Source of the DNA: Pukyongiella litopenaei
Lineage (GTDB): Bacteria > Pseudomonadota > Alphaproteobacteria > Rhodobacterales > Rhodobacteraceae
Length of the DNA stretch: 64,000 bases
Reading direction: 5' to 3'
NCBI RefSeq assembly: GCF_003008555.2
Contig: NZ_CP027665.1
Span: 1,736,001 to 1,800,000 of the forward strand
The notes below the pieces were generated by a model. It was not told the DNA's origin, made no database searches, and was given only the letters and a program-made list of their open reading frames with translations. How positions within the stretch are numbered: position 1 is the first letter of the stretch; each line of letters begins with the position of its first letter. Position numbers and translations under genes: made by a program. Positions 10,195 to 20,112 of the stretch are shown one piece after another.

Positions 10195-12528
10195 ATGACG
10201 GTCAAAGAGATCTTCGAGACCATGGATTACGGCCCCGCACCCGAAAGCACCGCCGAGGCGCGGGACTGGATCGCCGCGCGCGACGGGCGGTTCGGGCATT
10301 TCATCGACGGCGCGTTCACCGCGCCGGGTGACGGGTTCGACAGCCGCAACCCGGCCACCGGCGACGTGCTGGCCACGCTGACCCAGGCGACGCAGGGCGA
10401 TATCGACACCGCCGTCGCGGCGGCGCGCCGGGCGCAACCGGAATGGGAGGCGCTGGGCGGGCAGGGTCGGGCGCGGCATCTCTATGCGCAGGCCCGCCTG
10501 CTGCAGAAACATGCCCGCCTGTTCGCGGTGCTGGAAAGCCTCGACAACGGCAAACCCGTGCGCGAAAGCCGCGACATCGACGTGCCGCTGGCGCAGCGTC
10601 ATTTCTATTACCACGCCGGCATGGCGCAACTGATGGACAGCGAATTGCCCGATGCACGCGCCATCGGCGTCTGCGGGCAGATCATCCCGTGGAATTTCCC
10701 GCTGCTGATGCTGGCGTGGAAAATCGCGCCGGCGCTGGCGATGGGCAACACGGTGGTGCTGAAACCGGCGGAATATACCTCGCTGACCGCGCTGCTGTTC
10801 GCGGATATCTGCCAGCAGGCGGGACTGCCGAAAGGCGTGGTGAACATCGTCACCGGCGACGGCGCGGTGGGCGAGATGATCGTGGCCGCGCAGGTGGACA
10901 AGATCGCCTTTACCGGCTCGACCGAGGTGGGGCGCAGGATCCGCGAGGCGACGGCGGGCAGCTGCAAGGCGCTGACGCTCGAACTGGGGGGGAAATCGCC
11001 CTATATCGTGTTCGACGACGCCGATATCGACAGCGCCATCGAGGGGCTGGTGGATGCGATCTGGTTCAACCAGGGACAGGTCTGCTGCGCGGGGTCTCGG
11101 CTCCTGGTGCAGGAGGGCATCGCCGGGCGGTTCCATGACCGGCTGCGCGCGCGGATGGACAAGCTGCGGCTGGGCGACCCGCTGGACAAATGCATCGACG
11201 TGGGCGCGGTGGTGGACCCGGTCCAGGTGCAGGCGATCACCCGCATGGTCGATGCCAACACCGCCGGGACCATGCACCGCGCCGCCGGTGTGTTGCCGGA
11301 AAACGGCTGCTATTACCCGCCGACGCTGATTGCCGGTCTCAGCCCCGCCGATCCGCTGATGCAGGAAGAGATCTTTGGCCCGGTCCTGGTGTCCTGCACC
11401 TTCCGCACCCCGGCCGAGGCGGTCGAGATCGCCAACAACACCCGCTACGGGTTGGCGGCGACCCTGTGGACCGAAAACATCAACCTGGCGCTGGATATCG
11501 CCCCGAAACTGGCCGCGGGCGTGGTCTGGGTGAACGCCACCAACCTGTTTGACGCCGCCGCCGGGTTCGGCGGCGTGCGCGAGAGCGGGTTCGGACGCGA
11601 AGGCGGCTGGGAAGGGCTGGCCGCCTATACACGGCCCAGGGCCAAGGCCAAACCGCTGCCGCGGATCGCCCCGATGGCGGGCGACGGCGCCCCCACGGAC
11701 GCGATCGACCGCACCGCCAAGATGTATGTCGGCGGCAAACAGGCCCGCCCCGACGGCGGCTATTCCCGGCCGGTCTGGGGGAAACCGGGCCTGCTGGGCC
11801 ATGTCGGGCTGGCCAACCGCAAGGATGTGCGCAACGCGGTCGAGGCCGCGGCGGGTGCCAGCGCCTGGTCGAAGACGACCGGCCACCTGCGCGCGCAGAT
11901 CCTCTATTACATCGGCGAAAACCTGTCGGCGCGGGCCGGCGAGTTCGCCGCGCGTATCGATGCGATGACCGGCAAACGCGGTGGCGCGGCTGAGGTCGAG
12001 GACTCGATCCAGCGGCTGTTCACCGCCGCGGCCTGGGCCGACAAACATGACGGGCAGGTGCATGGCGTGCCGATCCGCGGCGTGGCGCTGGCGATGAAGG
12101 AACCGGTCGGCGTGATCGGCGCGCTCTGCGCCGATGAGGCGCCGCTGCTGGGGCTGGTGTCGGTGATGGCGCCGGCCATCGCGATGGGCAACCGGGTGGT
12201 GCTGGCGGCGTCCGGGCCGTTCCCGCTGGCGGCGACCGATTTCTACCAGGTGCTCGACACCTCGGACGTGCCCGGCGGCGTGGTCAACATCCTGACCGGC
12301 GATCACGCCGAAATCGCCCCGCCGCTGGCCGCGCATATGAACGTGGACGCGGTGTGGAGCTTCTCGTCCTCGGACCTGTCGGGCGACATCGAACGCGCCT
12401 CGGCCGGGAACCTGAAACGGACCTGGGTCAACAATGGCATGGCCACCGACTGGCGGCAGGATCACAGCCGCCGGTTCCTGCAGGCCGCGACCGAGATCAA
12501 GAACATCTGGGTGCCCTACGGAGAATAG
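10195..12528 (+). CDS. Two-domain aldehyde dehydrogenase, ALDH16 type
   Basis: The 777-residue protein carries a full N-terminal aldehyde dehydrogenase domain (PWNFPL, FTGSTEVG, ELGGKSPY, and the nucleophile Cys297 in GQVCCAGSR) and then, from about residue 510, a second ALDH-like domain (PVGVIGALCADEAP, GGVVNILTG) without a catalytic cysteine or the usual glutamate. This arrangement, active domain plus pseudo-domain, is that of ALDH16; bacterial members keep the cysteine. Position 29 bases after deoC suggests acetaldehyde, from deoxyribose phosphate, as a substrate, but that is inference. Its antisense frames are open by codon bias only. Confidence 0.9.
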   Translation: MTVKEIFETMDYGPAPESTAEARDWIAARDGRFGHFIDGAFTAPGDGFDSRNPATGDVLATLTQATQGDIDTAVAAARRAQPEWEALGGQGRARHLYAQARLLQKHARLFAVLESLDNGKPVRESRDIDVPLAQRHFYYHAGMAQLMDSELPDARAIGVCGQIIPWNFPLLMLAWKIAPALAMGNTVVLKPAEYTSLTALLFADICQQAGLPKGVVNIVTGDGAVGEMIVAAQVDKIAFTGSTEVGRRIREATAGSCKALTLELGGKSPYIVFDDADIDSAIEGLVDAIWFNQGQVCCAGSRLLVQEGIAGRFHDRLRARMDKLRLGDPLDKCIDVGAVVDPVQVQAITRMVDANTAGTMHRAAGVLPENGCYYPPTLIAGLSPADPLMQEEIFGPVLVSCTFRTPAEAVEIANNTRYGLAATLWTENINLALDIAPKLAAGVVWVNATNLFDAAAGFGGVRESGFGREGGWEGLAAYTRPRAKAKPLPRIAPMAGDGAPTDAIDRTAKMYVGGKQARPDGGYSRPVWGKPGLLGHVGLANRKDVRNAVEAAAGASAWSKTTGHLRAQILYYIGENLSARAGEFAARIDAMTGKRGGAAEVEDSIQRLFTAAAWADKHDGQVHGVPIRGVALAMKEPVGVIGALCADEAPLLGLVSVMAPAIAMGNRVVLAASGPFPLAATDFYQVLDTSDVPGGVVNILTGDHAEIAPPLAAHMNVDAVWSFSSSDLSGDIERASAGNLKRTWVNNGMATDWRQDHSRRFLQAATEIKNIWVPYGE

Positions 12529-12537
12529 GGCCGCGGC

Positions 12538-13854
12538 TTAGTTCGCTGCGGCGCCCTCCAGCCCTTCGGGGCGGCCGACCACGAAGAAATGCAGGTGGTC
12601 GGGGTCGAGCAACGCGCCCGCCACCCGGTTGATGTCTTCCAGCGTCACCGCGTTCACCTGGTCGTTGCGGGTGGCGATATAGTCGATCGGCAAGCCTTCC
12701 ATCTGCATGCCCACCATGATCCCGGCGATCCGGCCATTGCCGTCGAACCGCAGCGGATAAGCCCCGGTCAGATAGGTCTTGGCCTCCTGCAGTTCCGTTT
12801 CGGTCACGCCATCGGCGGCGGCGCGGGCCCATTCGGCGCGGATCACCTCGATCGCCTCGGCGATGCGGTCATTGGCCGAGGACACGCTGCCGACATAGAT
12901 CGCGGCCAGGTCCTTGGGCGCGAGATAGGAATAGACACCATAGGTCAGCCCGCGCTTTTCCCGCACCTCGGTCATCAGGCGCGATTCGAACCCGCCCCCG
13001 CCCAGGATGTGGTTGAGGATGTAGGCGGCGAAGAAATCGGGATCGTCCCGTTCGATACCCGGCTGCACGAACAGCGCCACGGATTGCGGCGTGTCGAAAT
13101 CGACCACGGTGGTGCCGCCGGTCACGGTCAGGTCCGCCTCGCCGGGGATCGGCGCGCCGGTTTCGGGCAGGTCGCCCAGCAACCCGTCGAGCAGAACCCC
13201 CAGTTCGTCGGCGGTGATGTCGCCCACGGCGCCGATATAGATGCGGTCACGGGCGAACACCGCCGCATGCGCCGCCAGCAGGTCGTCGCGGGTCAGCGCC
13301 GCCACCGAGGCGGGCGTGCCTTCGCCCGGGCTGGCATAGGGGTGATCGCCGTAGATCGCCGCGCTCATTTCCCTTCCGGCAATGGCATTGGGGTTCTTGG
13401 CGTCCGACTGCAGGCCCGAGATCACCTGCGCGCGCACCCGGTCCACCGCGTCGGGGTCAAAGCGCGGCGCATGGATGGTCTGGCGCAGCAGGTCGATCGC
13501 CGCATCGCGGTTCTCGGTCAGGAACCGCGCCGAGATCGTCACCGAATCGTCGCCCGCGTCATAGCCAAAGGACGCCGCCAGCGATTCCTGCGCCCGCGCA
13601 TAGGCCTGGGCATCCATGTCGCCCGCGCCTTCCTCGAGCAGGCCGGTCATCAGGTAGACCGCGCCGCGTTTGCCCGGTCGGTCCAGCGAAGTGCCGCCGC
13701 GAAACCGGATTTCGAGCGCGGTGAACGGGATCGAATGATCCTCGACCAGCCACGCGGTCAGCCCGCCGGGCGTCGTCACTTCCTCGATCTCGACCGCGGC
13801 GGCGGCGGGCCAGGCCAGCAGCAGCGCGGCGACGAATGTCAGCACGGATTTCAT
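12538..13854 (-). CDS. M16 family peptidase-like subunit without zinc motif, secreted
   Basis: The 438-residue product begins with a signal peptide (about 19 residues ending in AAA) and has the pitrilysin-type fold, including a GGGFESRLMTEVREKRGLTYGV-like region in the second half. At the position of the HxxEH motif it has RGAVYLMTGLLEEG, so it lacks zinc ligands. It overlaps the upstream M16 gene by 4 bases (ATGA). The pair likely forms a heterodimer like mitochondrial processing peptidase and bacterial M16B pairs: one active, one non-catalytic subunit. Location in the periplasm is inferred from the signal peptide. Confidence 0.88.
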   Translation of the reverse strand: MKSVLTFVAALLLAWPAAAAVEIEEVTTPGGLTAWLVEDHSIPFTALEIRFRGGTSLDRPGKRGAVYLMTGLLEEGAGDMDAQAYARAQESLAASFGYDAGDDSVTISARFLTENRDAAIDLLRQTIHAPRFDPDAVDRVRAQVISGLQSDAKNPNAIAGREMSAAIYGDHPYASPGEGTPASVAALTRDDLLAAHAAVFARDRIYIGAVGDITADELGVLLDGLLGDLPETGAPIPGEADLTVTGGTTVVDFDTPQSVALFVQPGIERDDPDFFAAYILNHILGGGGFESRLMTEVREKRGLTYGVYSYLAPKDLAAIYVGSVSSANDRIAEAIEVIRAEWARAAADGVTETELQEAKTYLTGAYPLRFDGNGRIAGIMVGMQMEGLPIDYIATRNDQVNAVTLEDINRVAGALLDPDHLHFFVVGRPEGLEGAAAN

Positions 13855-15203
13855 TGCGTCACCTCCTTGTCCTGCATCAGCCAGCCCGTCACCGAGGTTT
13901 CGGGCCGCAGGATGGCGCGGGCGGCGGCGATGATCTCGTCGCCGGTCACCGCCTGCAGGATCTCGGGCCAGGCCTGCACATCCGCGATGGTCAGCCCGCT
14001 GGTCAGCGCCCGGCCATAGCGGTTGGCGATGCCGTCCACGTTGTCGCGGGCATAGATCTGCGCCGCGCGCAGTTGCAGCTTGATCCGGTCGAGCGCCTCG
14101 GCATCAACCCCGGTTTCGATGAACGCGGCCAGTTCGGCGTCCAGCGCGGCCTCGGCGGCCTCCAGCGTGACGCCTTCGGCGGGCACCACGATCAGGTCGA
14201 AGGTGGTGTCATCGAGCGACGTGCCGGTGTAATAGGCGCCGGTCCAGACCGCCAGCTTGTCGCGGAACTGCAGCGTCTCGGACAGGAACGACGTGGTGCC
14301 GCCGCCCAGCAGCTCGGACAGCAGGGTCAGCGCGGCGGCCTGTTCCTGCGCGCCGCTGTCGCGTTCGGGGGCCAGGTAAGACCGGCTGAGATAGGGCTGC
14401 GCGACCCGTGGATCGCGATAGGTCAGCCGCCGCGCGGCGGTCTGCGGCGGTTCCTGCGCCCGCGCGCGCGGGCCGAGATCGGGGGTCGGGGCCAGCGGGC
14501 CATAATGTTCCTCGGCCAGCCTGCGCACCTCGTCGGGATTGGCATCGCCCGACACGATCACGATGGCGTTGTTGGGGGCGTAATAGCGGTGGTAGAACCC
14601 CAGCGCATCGTCCAGGTCGAGCGTTTCCATCTCGTGTTTCCAGCCGATCACCGGCACGCCGTAGCGGTGGTTGAGATACTGCGCGGCGCGTTTCTGTTCC
14701 GAAAACAGCGACCGCGGGTTGTTCTCGGTGCGCTGGTTGCGTTCCTCCAGGATCACCTGGCGTTCGGTTTCGATGTCGCGTTCGGTCAGGTGCAGGTTCC
14801 GCATCCGGTCGGCTTCCATCTGCATCATCAGGCCCAGCCGGTCGGCGGCGACGCGCTGGTGATACGCGGTCTGGTCATAGCTGGTGAAGGCGTTGTCCTG
14901 TCCGCCATTGGCGGCCACGGTGGCCGACAATTCGCCCGCCGCCAGCGTCTCGGTGGCCTTGAACAGGAGATGTTCGAGAAAATGCGCAACCCCCGACGAC
15001 CCGCGCGGTTCGTCGGCGGAGCCGGCGCGATACCAGACCATGTGCTGCACCACCGGGGCGCGATGATCCTCGATCACCACCACCTGCAATCCGTTGTCCA
15101 GCGTGAAACTGGTCACCGCCTCCTTGCCGAACCCGGCGCTTTCCCCGGCTGACAGCGGCATCGCCGCCATGATCGTCAGAAGGACGAGAACCCTGCGAAA
15201 CAT
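13851..15203 (-). CDS. M16 family zinc metallopeptidase, secreted
   Basis: The 450-residue protein has a signal peptide (residues 1-20, MFRRVLVLLTIMAAMPLSAG) and the inverted zinc motif HFLEH at residues 74-78, followed by LLFKATETL, with the distal glutamate region downstream in the family's usual place. It is expected to degrade peptides in the periplasm together with the zinc-less partner encoded by the overlapping next gene. The start at 15203 is supported by GGAGG ten bases upstream and by the signal peptide; the frame is open for another 18 codons upstream. Confidence 0.92.
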   Translation of the reverse strand: MFRRVLVLLTIMAAMPLSAGESAGFGKEAVTSFTLDNGLQVVVIEDHRAPVVQHMVWYRAGSADEPRGSSGVAHFLEHLLFKATETLAAGELSATVAANGGQDNAFTSYDQTAYHQRVAADRLGLMMQMEADRMRNLHLTERDIETERQVILEERNQRTENNPRSLFSEQKRAAQYLNHRYGVPVIGWKHEMETLDLDDALGFYHRYYAPNNAIVIVSGDANPDEVRRLAEEHYGPLAPTPDLGPRARAQEPPQTAARRLTYRDPRVAQPYLSRSYLAPERDSGAQEQAAALTLLSELLGGGTTSFLSETLQFRDKLAVWTGAYYTGTSLDDTTFDLIVVPAEGVTLEAAEAALDAELAAFIETGVDAEALDRIKLQLRAAQIYARDNVDGIANRYGRALTSGLTIADVQAWPEILQAVTGDEIIAAARAILRPETSVTGWLMQDKEVTQ

Positions 15204-15317
15204 TGCGAAACCTCCGTTCACCGGCGTCAACCTGAGGGCGCACCGGCGCAAGATCAAGAAGCGATGGCGATTATGTGACCGGCGGCACCGGCGGGCGCGA
15301 CCCCGGGCCGATCGCGG

Positions 15318-15836
15318 TTACTCGCGCACCGGCGGCGAGGACGGGGTGGCGATGCCGTAGCTGCGGAACAGGTCGGTCTGTTCGAACGGGTTGATCTTCT
15401 GGCGGCGATAGGCCTGCTGGTAGCGGTCGACCGGGAACAGGCGGAACGACGACAGCCGTTTCTGCTGCTTGCGGAACTGGGCGTCCTCGGTGCCGGTGGT
15501 GCTGCGGATGTTCTGCGGGACACCGTGCCGGCTGGCCCGCGCCACCAGCGCGCCGTCGGCGGACGGAACACCGGTTGCGTTCAGCGCGGCCGGGTTGCCG
15601 CCCAGCGCCGCCACCGCATCGGCCTGCGGGTGCGGATCGGTCAGATTGGCCCCGCCGGGCGTCGGCGCGGGCAGCACCGCGTAATCCTGCGGCGCGGTCA
15701 ACGGCTTGACCGGCAGCACCATGAATTCGTCGGGACCCGGTGAATTGGACCGCAGGTCGTGCATGCCCTTCTTGCCCGAGCACGCGGCAACGGTCATCAA
15801 GCCTGCCAGAAGGATCGCCGAAAAAGGCAACCGCAT
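15318..15836 (-). CDS. DUF3035 lipoprotein
   Basis: The 172-residue product has a lipoprotein signal with lipobox VAAC and the acylated Cys19. The mature protein is rich in Pro and Ala and ends in a basic, Arg/Gln-rich region (FRKQQKRLSSFRLFPVDRYQ) typical of DUF3035. It lies directly downstream of lspA, the signal peptidase that would process it, and upstream of the M16 pair; this order is a conserved alphaproteobacterial neighbourhood as I know it. A role in the envelope is probable, but no reaction can be assigned. The ribosome site is AGGAGACGTT. Confidence 0.85.
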   Translation of the reverse strand: MRLPFSAILLAGLMTVAACSGKKGMHDLRSNSPGPDEFMVLPVKPLTAPQDYAVLPAPTPGGANLTDPHPQADAVAALGGNPAALNATGVPSADGALVARASRHGVPQNIRSTTGTEDAQFRKQQKRLSSFRLFPVDRYQQAYRRQKINPFEQTDLFRSYGIATPSSPPVRE

Positions 15837-15865
15837 GTAACGTCTCCTGCCTGTTCCCGGCGTGT

Positions 15866-16372
15866 TTAGCGCATATCCCGCGGCCCGTCACGGGGCGTTT
15901 TCACCCCGTTGCGGCCTTCGAACAGCAGCAGGCCGGCGGCACCGGCGAAAATGAACACATCCGCCAGGTTGAACACGAACGGGTTGTCGAAGCCGCAGCA
16001 TGACATGTTCAGGAAATCCAGGACATAGCCATACCACAACCGGTCGACCACGTTGCCCAGCGCGCCGCCCGCCAGCAGCCCGCCCGACACCAGCAACGGC
16101 CAGCGCGGCTGCTGCCGGCGCAGCCACATCAGGACCGCGGCGATCACCGCCAGCGAAAACACGATCAGCACCCAGCGCATGGCGTCGGTTTCGCTGTCGA
16201 ACAGGCCGAAATTGATGCCCCGGTTTTCGCCGTAGCGGAAATTCAGCAGCGGCGGATAGACATCTATGGCGCGTTTGCGCGCCAGTTCCAGCCCATGCAC
16301 CACCCAGTATTTGCTGACCTGGTCGACCAGCAACGCCGCGATCGCGGACCAGATGAGCAATCCCCAGCGCAT
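15866..16372 (-). CDS. lspA: Lipoprotein signal peptidase (signal peptidase II)
   Basis: This inner-membrane aspartyl protease cuts prolipoproteins after lipidation. The 168 residues contain four hydrophobic segments and both conserved motifs: NxxDR with Asp110 (GNVVDR) and NLADVF with Asp138. The N-terminus is [21 protein letters not shown]. The gene starts 4 bases after the purH stop on the same strand, so it is probably in one transcript with purH and the DUF3035 lipoprotein gene. Confidence 0.96.
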   Translation of the reverse strand: MRWGLLIWSAIAALLVDQVSKYWVVHGLELARKRAIDVYPPLLNFRYGENRGINFGLFDSETDAMRWVLIVFSLAVIAAVLMWLRRQQPRWPLLVSGGLLAGGALGNVVDRLWYGYVLDFLNMSCCGFDNPFVFNLADVFIFAGAAGLLLFEGRNGVKTPRDGPRDMR

Positions 16373-16376
16373 CGTC

Positions 16377-17966
16377 TCAGTGCCTGAAATGCCGCATGCC
16401 GGAAAAGACCATCGCCAGCCCCAGCTCGTCGGCGGCGGCGATCACCTCGTCGTCGCGCATCGACCCGCCGGGCTGGATCAGCGCCGTCGCCCCGGCCTCG
16501 GCGGCGGTGATCAGCCCGTCGGCAAAGGGAAAGAACGCATCCGACGCGACCACCGACCCCCGGGTCGGCGTTTCCGCGAGATCCAGCACGCCGGCCATGT
16601 CCTGCGCCTTGCGCGCGGCGATGCGGGTGCTGTCCACGCGGCTCATCTGACCGGCGCCGACACCCACCGTGGCGCCGTCCTTCACATAGACGATGGCGTT
16701 GGATTTCACATGCTTGGCCACCGTCCAGGCAAACAGCAGATCGGCCAGTTCCGCATCGGACGGCGCGCGTTTCGTCACCACCCGGAGATCCCCGGCATCG
16801 ACATGGCCGGTGTCCTTGTCCTGGACCAGGATACCGCCCGACACCTGCCGGAAGGCCAGCGCGGCGGCGCGCGGATCGGCCAGCCCGCCGGTCGTCAGCA
16901 GGCGCAGGTTCTTCTTGGCGGCAAAGATGTCGCGGGCCGCCTGATCCGCGTCGGGCGCGATGACGACCTCGGTGAAGATGCCGGTGATCGCCTCGGCGGT
17001 TCTGGCATCCAGCGTGCCGTTCAGCGCGATGATGCCGCCAAAGGCGCTGGTCCGGTCGCAGTCGAATGCCCGCTGATAGGCGTCGCTCAGCGTTTTGCCG
17101 CGTGCCACGCCACAGGGATTGGCATGTTTGATGATCGCGCAGGCCGGGCCGTTTTCGGGCGCGAATTCGCTGACCAGTTCGAACGCGGCGTCGGTGTCGT
17201 TGATGTTGTTGTAGCTCAGGTCCTTGCCCTGGTGCTGAACCGCCGTGGCAATCCCCGGCCGGGCGCTGCCATCGGTGTAGAAGGCCGCGCGCTGATGCGG
17301 GTTCTCGCCATAGCGCAAGCCCTGCGCCAGCGTCCCGGCAAAGGCCCGGCGGCGCGGCGTATCAACCCCGGCGGCCCCGGCCAGCCAGGTCGACACCGCC
17401 GCGTCATAGGCCGCGGTCCGCGCATAGGCGCATTGCGCCAGCCCGCGGCGGAACTCAAGGCTCGTGGCACCGCCATGCGCGTCCATGTTCTCGAGAACCG
17501 CCGCGTAATCCTCGACATCGACCACGACCGTGACGAAGGCGTGGTTCTTGGCCGCCGCGCGGATCATCGCGGGCCCGCCGATGTCGATGTTCTCGACGCA
17601 GTCGTCGTAACCGGCTCCGGCGGCGACGGTGGCCTCGAACGGATAGAGGTTGACCACCAGCAGGTCGATCGGGCCGATCTCGTGCTGTTCCATGGCGGCG
17701 ACGTGGCTGGCATCGTCGCGCAGCGCCAGCAGCCCCCCATGCACCATCGGATGCAGGGTCTTGACCCGGCCATCCATCATCTCGGGGAACCCGGTCACCT
17801 CCGACACGTCGCGCACGTCGAGCCCGGCATCGCGCAGCGCCCGCGCGGTGCCGCCGGTGCTGAGCAGCTCCACCCCGCGCGCGGCCAGCGCACGACCCAG
17901 ATCGGCGAGCCCGGTCTTGTCGGAAACAGAGAGCAGCGCCCGGCGAATCGGTGTCTGGTCGGTCAT
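16377..17966 (-). CDS. purH: Bifunctional AICAR formyltransferase / IMP cyclohydrolase
   Basis: It carries out the last two steps of purine synthesis: formyl transfer from 10-formyl-THF to AICAR, and ring closure to IMP. The 529 residues begin [13 protein letters not shown] and [11 protein letters not shown] (the IMP cyclohydrolase, MGS-like fold, residues 1-200), followed by the AICAR transformylase domain with [21 protein letters not shown] and IKHANPCG. The C-terminus GMRHFRH is the family's usual end. The start at 17966 is chosen over an upstream in-frame codon because AAAGGACC precedes it and the cyclohydrolase motif begins shortly after. Confidence 0.97.
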   Translation of the reverse strand: MTDQTPIRRALLSVSDKTGLADLGRALAARGVELLSTGGTARALRDAGLDVRDVSEVTGFPEMMDGRVKTLHPMVHGGLLALRDDASHVAAMEQHEIGPIDLLVVNLYPFEATVAAGAGYDDCVENIDIGGPAMIRAAAKNHAFVTVVVDVEDYAAVLENMDAHGGATSLEFRRGLAQCAYARTAAYDAAVSTWLAGAAGVDTPRRRAFAGTLAQGLRYGENPHQRAAFYTDGSARPGIATAVQHQGKDLSYNNINDTDAAFELVSEFAPENGPACAIIKHANPCGVARGKTLSDAYQRAFDCDRTSAFGGIIALNGTLDARTAEAITGIFTEVVIAPDADQAARDIFAAKKNLRLLTTGGLADPRAAALAFRQVSGGILVQDKDTGHVDAGDLRVVTKRAPSDAELADLLFAWTVAKHVKSNAIVYVKDGATVGVGAGQMSRVDSTRIAARKAQDMAGVLDLAETPTRGSVVASDAFFPFADGLITAAEAGATALIQPGGSMRDDEVIAAADELGLAMVFSGMRHFRH

Positions 17967-18070
17967 GGTGCGGATGGTCCTTTTGCGGATTGGGTCTCTG
18001 GGACGCCGCATACCCTATCGCCGCGCCGGATTGAACGGCTTGTTTTGCCGCGCCGGCGCGGGCGCATCGG

Positions 18071-19336
18071 TCAGCCGTCCCGGCGCAGGCAGGCGATGTA
18101 GAACCCATCCATGCCGCCGCGTTCGGGCCAGTAATCCGGGCGCAGCCGCAACCCGCCCTCTTCGGTGATCCAGGCCGGATCGATGCCGGGCCGCGACAGC
18201 GCCGCGCGATCGGCGACCAGGCCCGGATGCGCCGCCAGCGCCTCCTCGACCTGCACCTCGCCTTCGTCGGGCAGCAGCGAACAGGTGCAATAGACCAGCC
18301 GCCCGCCGGGTTTCAGCAGCGTCAGCGCATGGGCCAGCATCCGCGCCTGAAGCGCGATCAGCCCGCAGATCTCGGCCCCGTCGCGCGCATGTGGCAGATC
18401 CGGGTGCCGGCGGATGGTGCCGGTGGCCGAACAGGGCGCATCCAGCAGCACCGCGTCATAGACGCCGGTCATCTCCAGCGCGTCACCGGTGCGGATATCC
18501 GCCCGCAGCCCGGTTCGGGCCAGGTTTTCGCGCAGCCGTCCGAGCCGCCGGTCCGAGATGTCCACGGCCACCACATCCGCGCCCGCCGCCGCCATCTGCA
18601 ATGTCTTGCCCCCCGGCGCGGCACAGAGATCCAGCACCGATTCGCCCGGTTGCGCATCCAGAATGCGTGCCGGCAGCGCCGCCGCGGCATCCTGCACCCA
18701 CCAGTCGCCCGCCTCATAGCCCGGCAGCGCCGAGATCTGCCCCGGCTGCGCCAGCCGCAGCGACCCGGTGGGCAGGGATTCGGCCCCGGTCAGGGACTGG
18801 GTGAGGTCGATGCCCGGTTTCGCGGTCAGGTCCAGCGGCGCGCCGGCAAAATGCGCCGCCTCCATCGCGGTAACCGCCTGCGGCCCCCAGGCCTGGGTCA
18901 GCGGGCCGCGCAGCCATTTCGGCAGGCGCGGCACCCGCAACTTGTTCCAGGCCTCGGGCCCCTCGGCGGCAATCTTGCGCAGCACCGCGTTGACCAGCCC
19001 CTTGAGCTGGCCATGGCGACGATGGCGGCCGACGACCTGCACCATCGCATTGACCACGCCATGCGCCGCCGCCCCGGTGCACAGCTCGACCGTCCCGACC
19101 CGCAGCGCGTTGCGCACATGCAGCGGCGGTGCCTTGCGCAGGTGTTTGTTCAGCAGCCGGTCGGCGCGTTCCAACCCGCGCAGCGTGTCGGTGGCCAGCC
19201 GCTGCGCCCGCGCCCGGTCGGGTCCGCTCAGCCGGTCAAGGGACTCGGTGACATCCGACAGCATCCGGCCTTCGCCGAGAACCTTGTCCAGCAGGGCCAC
19301 CGCCCCGCGCCGCGCATCGACGCCCATATCCGACAT
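18071..19336 (-). CDS. rsmB: 16S rRNA m5C967 methyltransferase-like, RsmB family
   Basis: The 421-residue protein has an N-terminal NusB-like RNA-binding domain (about 1-135) and a SAM-dependent methyltransferase domain with LDLCAAPGGKT, DAPCSATGTIRRHPDLP and YCTCSL, the last two holding the two cysteines that form and release the 5-methylcytosine adduct. It would methylate a cytosine in 16S rRNA. Start at 19336 follows GGAGCAAGGGC; another ATG lies three codons in. It is divergent from the DUF1674 gene, 70 bases away. Confidence 0.93.
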   Translation of the reverse strand: MSDMGVDARRGAVALLDKVLGEGRMLSDVTESLDRLSGPDRARAQRLATDTLRGLERADRLLNKHLRKAPPLHVRNALRVGTVELCTGAAAHGVVNAMVQVVGRHRRHGQLKGLVNAVLRKIAAEGPEAWNKLRVPRLPKWLRGPLTQAWGPQAVTAMEAAHFAGAPLDLTAKPGIDLTQSLTGAESLPTGSLRLAQPGQISALPGYEAGDWWVQDAAAALPARILDAQPGESVLDLCAAPGGKTLQMAAAGADVVAVDISDRRLGRLRENLARTGLRADIRTGDALEMTGVYDAVLLDAPCSATGTIRRHPDLPHARDGAEICGLIALQARMLAHALTLLKPGGRLVYCTCSLLPDEGEVQVEEALAAHPGLVADRAALSRPGIDPAWITEEGGLRLRPDYWPERGGMDGFYIACLRRDG

Positions 19337-19406
19337 ATGCCCTTGCTCCGCCTTGCCCCGGCCCGGCTGCGGCGTATATCACGGGACGGACAAAGGAACA
19401 GCCGCA

Positions 19407-19601
19407 ATGACCGACACACAGGATCAACCGGATCAAAAGGACCTGCCGCCCGCCGCCCGCCGGGCATTGGCCGAGGCCGAAGCCCGCCGGGCCGAGGCCG
19501 CTGGGGCCGCGCCGCCGCCAACCGAACTGGGCGGCCGTGACGGGCCCGACCCGGCCCGCTATGGCGACTGGGAAAAGAAAGGGATCGCGATCGACTTCTG
19601 A
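19407..19601 (+). CDS. DUF1674 / succinate dehydrogenase assembly factor 4 homologue
   Basis: This 64-residue protein ends in the family signature GRDGPDPARYGDWEKKGIA, followed by IDF. Eukaryotic members (Sdh8/SDHAF4) bind the flavinylated SdhA subunit and shield it before complex II assembly; bacterial homologues are assumed to do likewise. The first 35 residues are a charged, Ala/Glu/Arg-rich, probably disordered region. A CAAAGGAACAG ribosome site precedes the ATG. No sdh gene is in the window. Confidence 0.88.
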   Translation: MTDTQDQPDQKDLPPAARRALAEAEARRAEAAGAAPPPTELGGRDGPDPARYGDWEKKGIAIDF

Positions 19602-19638
19602 GCGGTCACGGGCCGGTCACAGGCCTGTCATGGGCGCC

Positions 19639-20007
19639 CTATTCAGCGAAACTGACGCTGCCTTCATCGGTGGTCGTGCCGGCCGCTCCGTCTTCGCCGT
19701 CGCTGCCCAGCGCCACGCCGAGAACCACGCCGGTGATGGCAACGCTGATCAGCGCCTCGGTGCTCAGCCCGCCCCACAGCTCATCGGGCAAGCCCTGATC
19801 CGCGGCGGTTTCGCCCGAGGAATTCTGGCGGCAGGTCGCTCGCAGCAGGTTGCCCGGAATATATTCGGCCGAAACGACCGTACCGGCGCCGCAGACGCCG
19901 CGCGTCCGCGCCTCGGCAACGGCCCCCGCGGGCACCTGTGCCAGCGCCGCGGAACCGGACGCCGCGACCGCCGAGATCATAGCAACTGCTTGAATTATTT
20001 TGCCCAT
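19639..20007 (-). CDS. Small exported protein of unknown function
   Basis: The 122-residue product has a signal peptide (MGKIIQAVAMISAVAASGSAALAQ region) with a likely cut after ALA, four of its few notable residues being two Cys pairs' worth (VCGAG and ATCRQ), a Gly/Ala hydrophobic segment near residues 87-103 that could be a transmembrane helix, and an acidic tail ending SVSFAE. I prefer the ATG at 20007 to a GTG two codons upstream. It is transcribed divergently from the exported-protein gene at 20113 and the two may share a control region of 105 bases. The family is not recognised. Confidence 0.7.
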   Translation of the reverse strand: MGKIIQAVAMISAVAASGSAALAQVPAGAVAEARTRGVCGAGTVVSAEYIPGNLLRATCRQNSSGETAADQGLPDELWGGLSTEALISVAITGVVLGVALGSDGEDGAAGTTTDEGSVSFAE

Positions 20008-20112
20008 AGCCACACCAACGATTCGTGATAGTATCCGATCAGACTAGCGTTCGCGCCGCGATCCGGCAACGTGAACGTGCATTCGGTGTTTCAGGACGAC
20101 GGGAATTTTCAG

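Noticed and set aside
10144-12465. A 773-codon antisense frame opposite the ALDH16 gene
   Set aside because: The plus-strand ALDH has all catalytic motifs; the antisense frame is explained by third-position GC bias.
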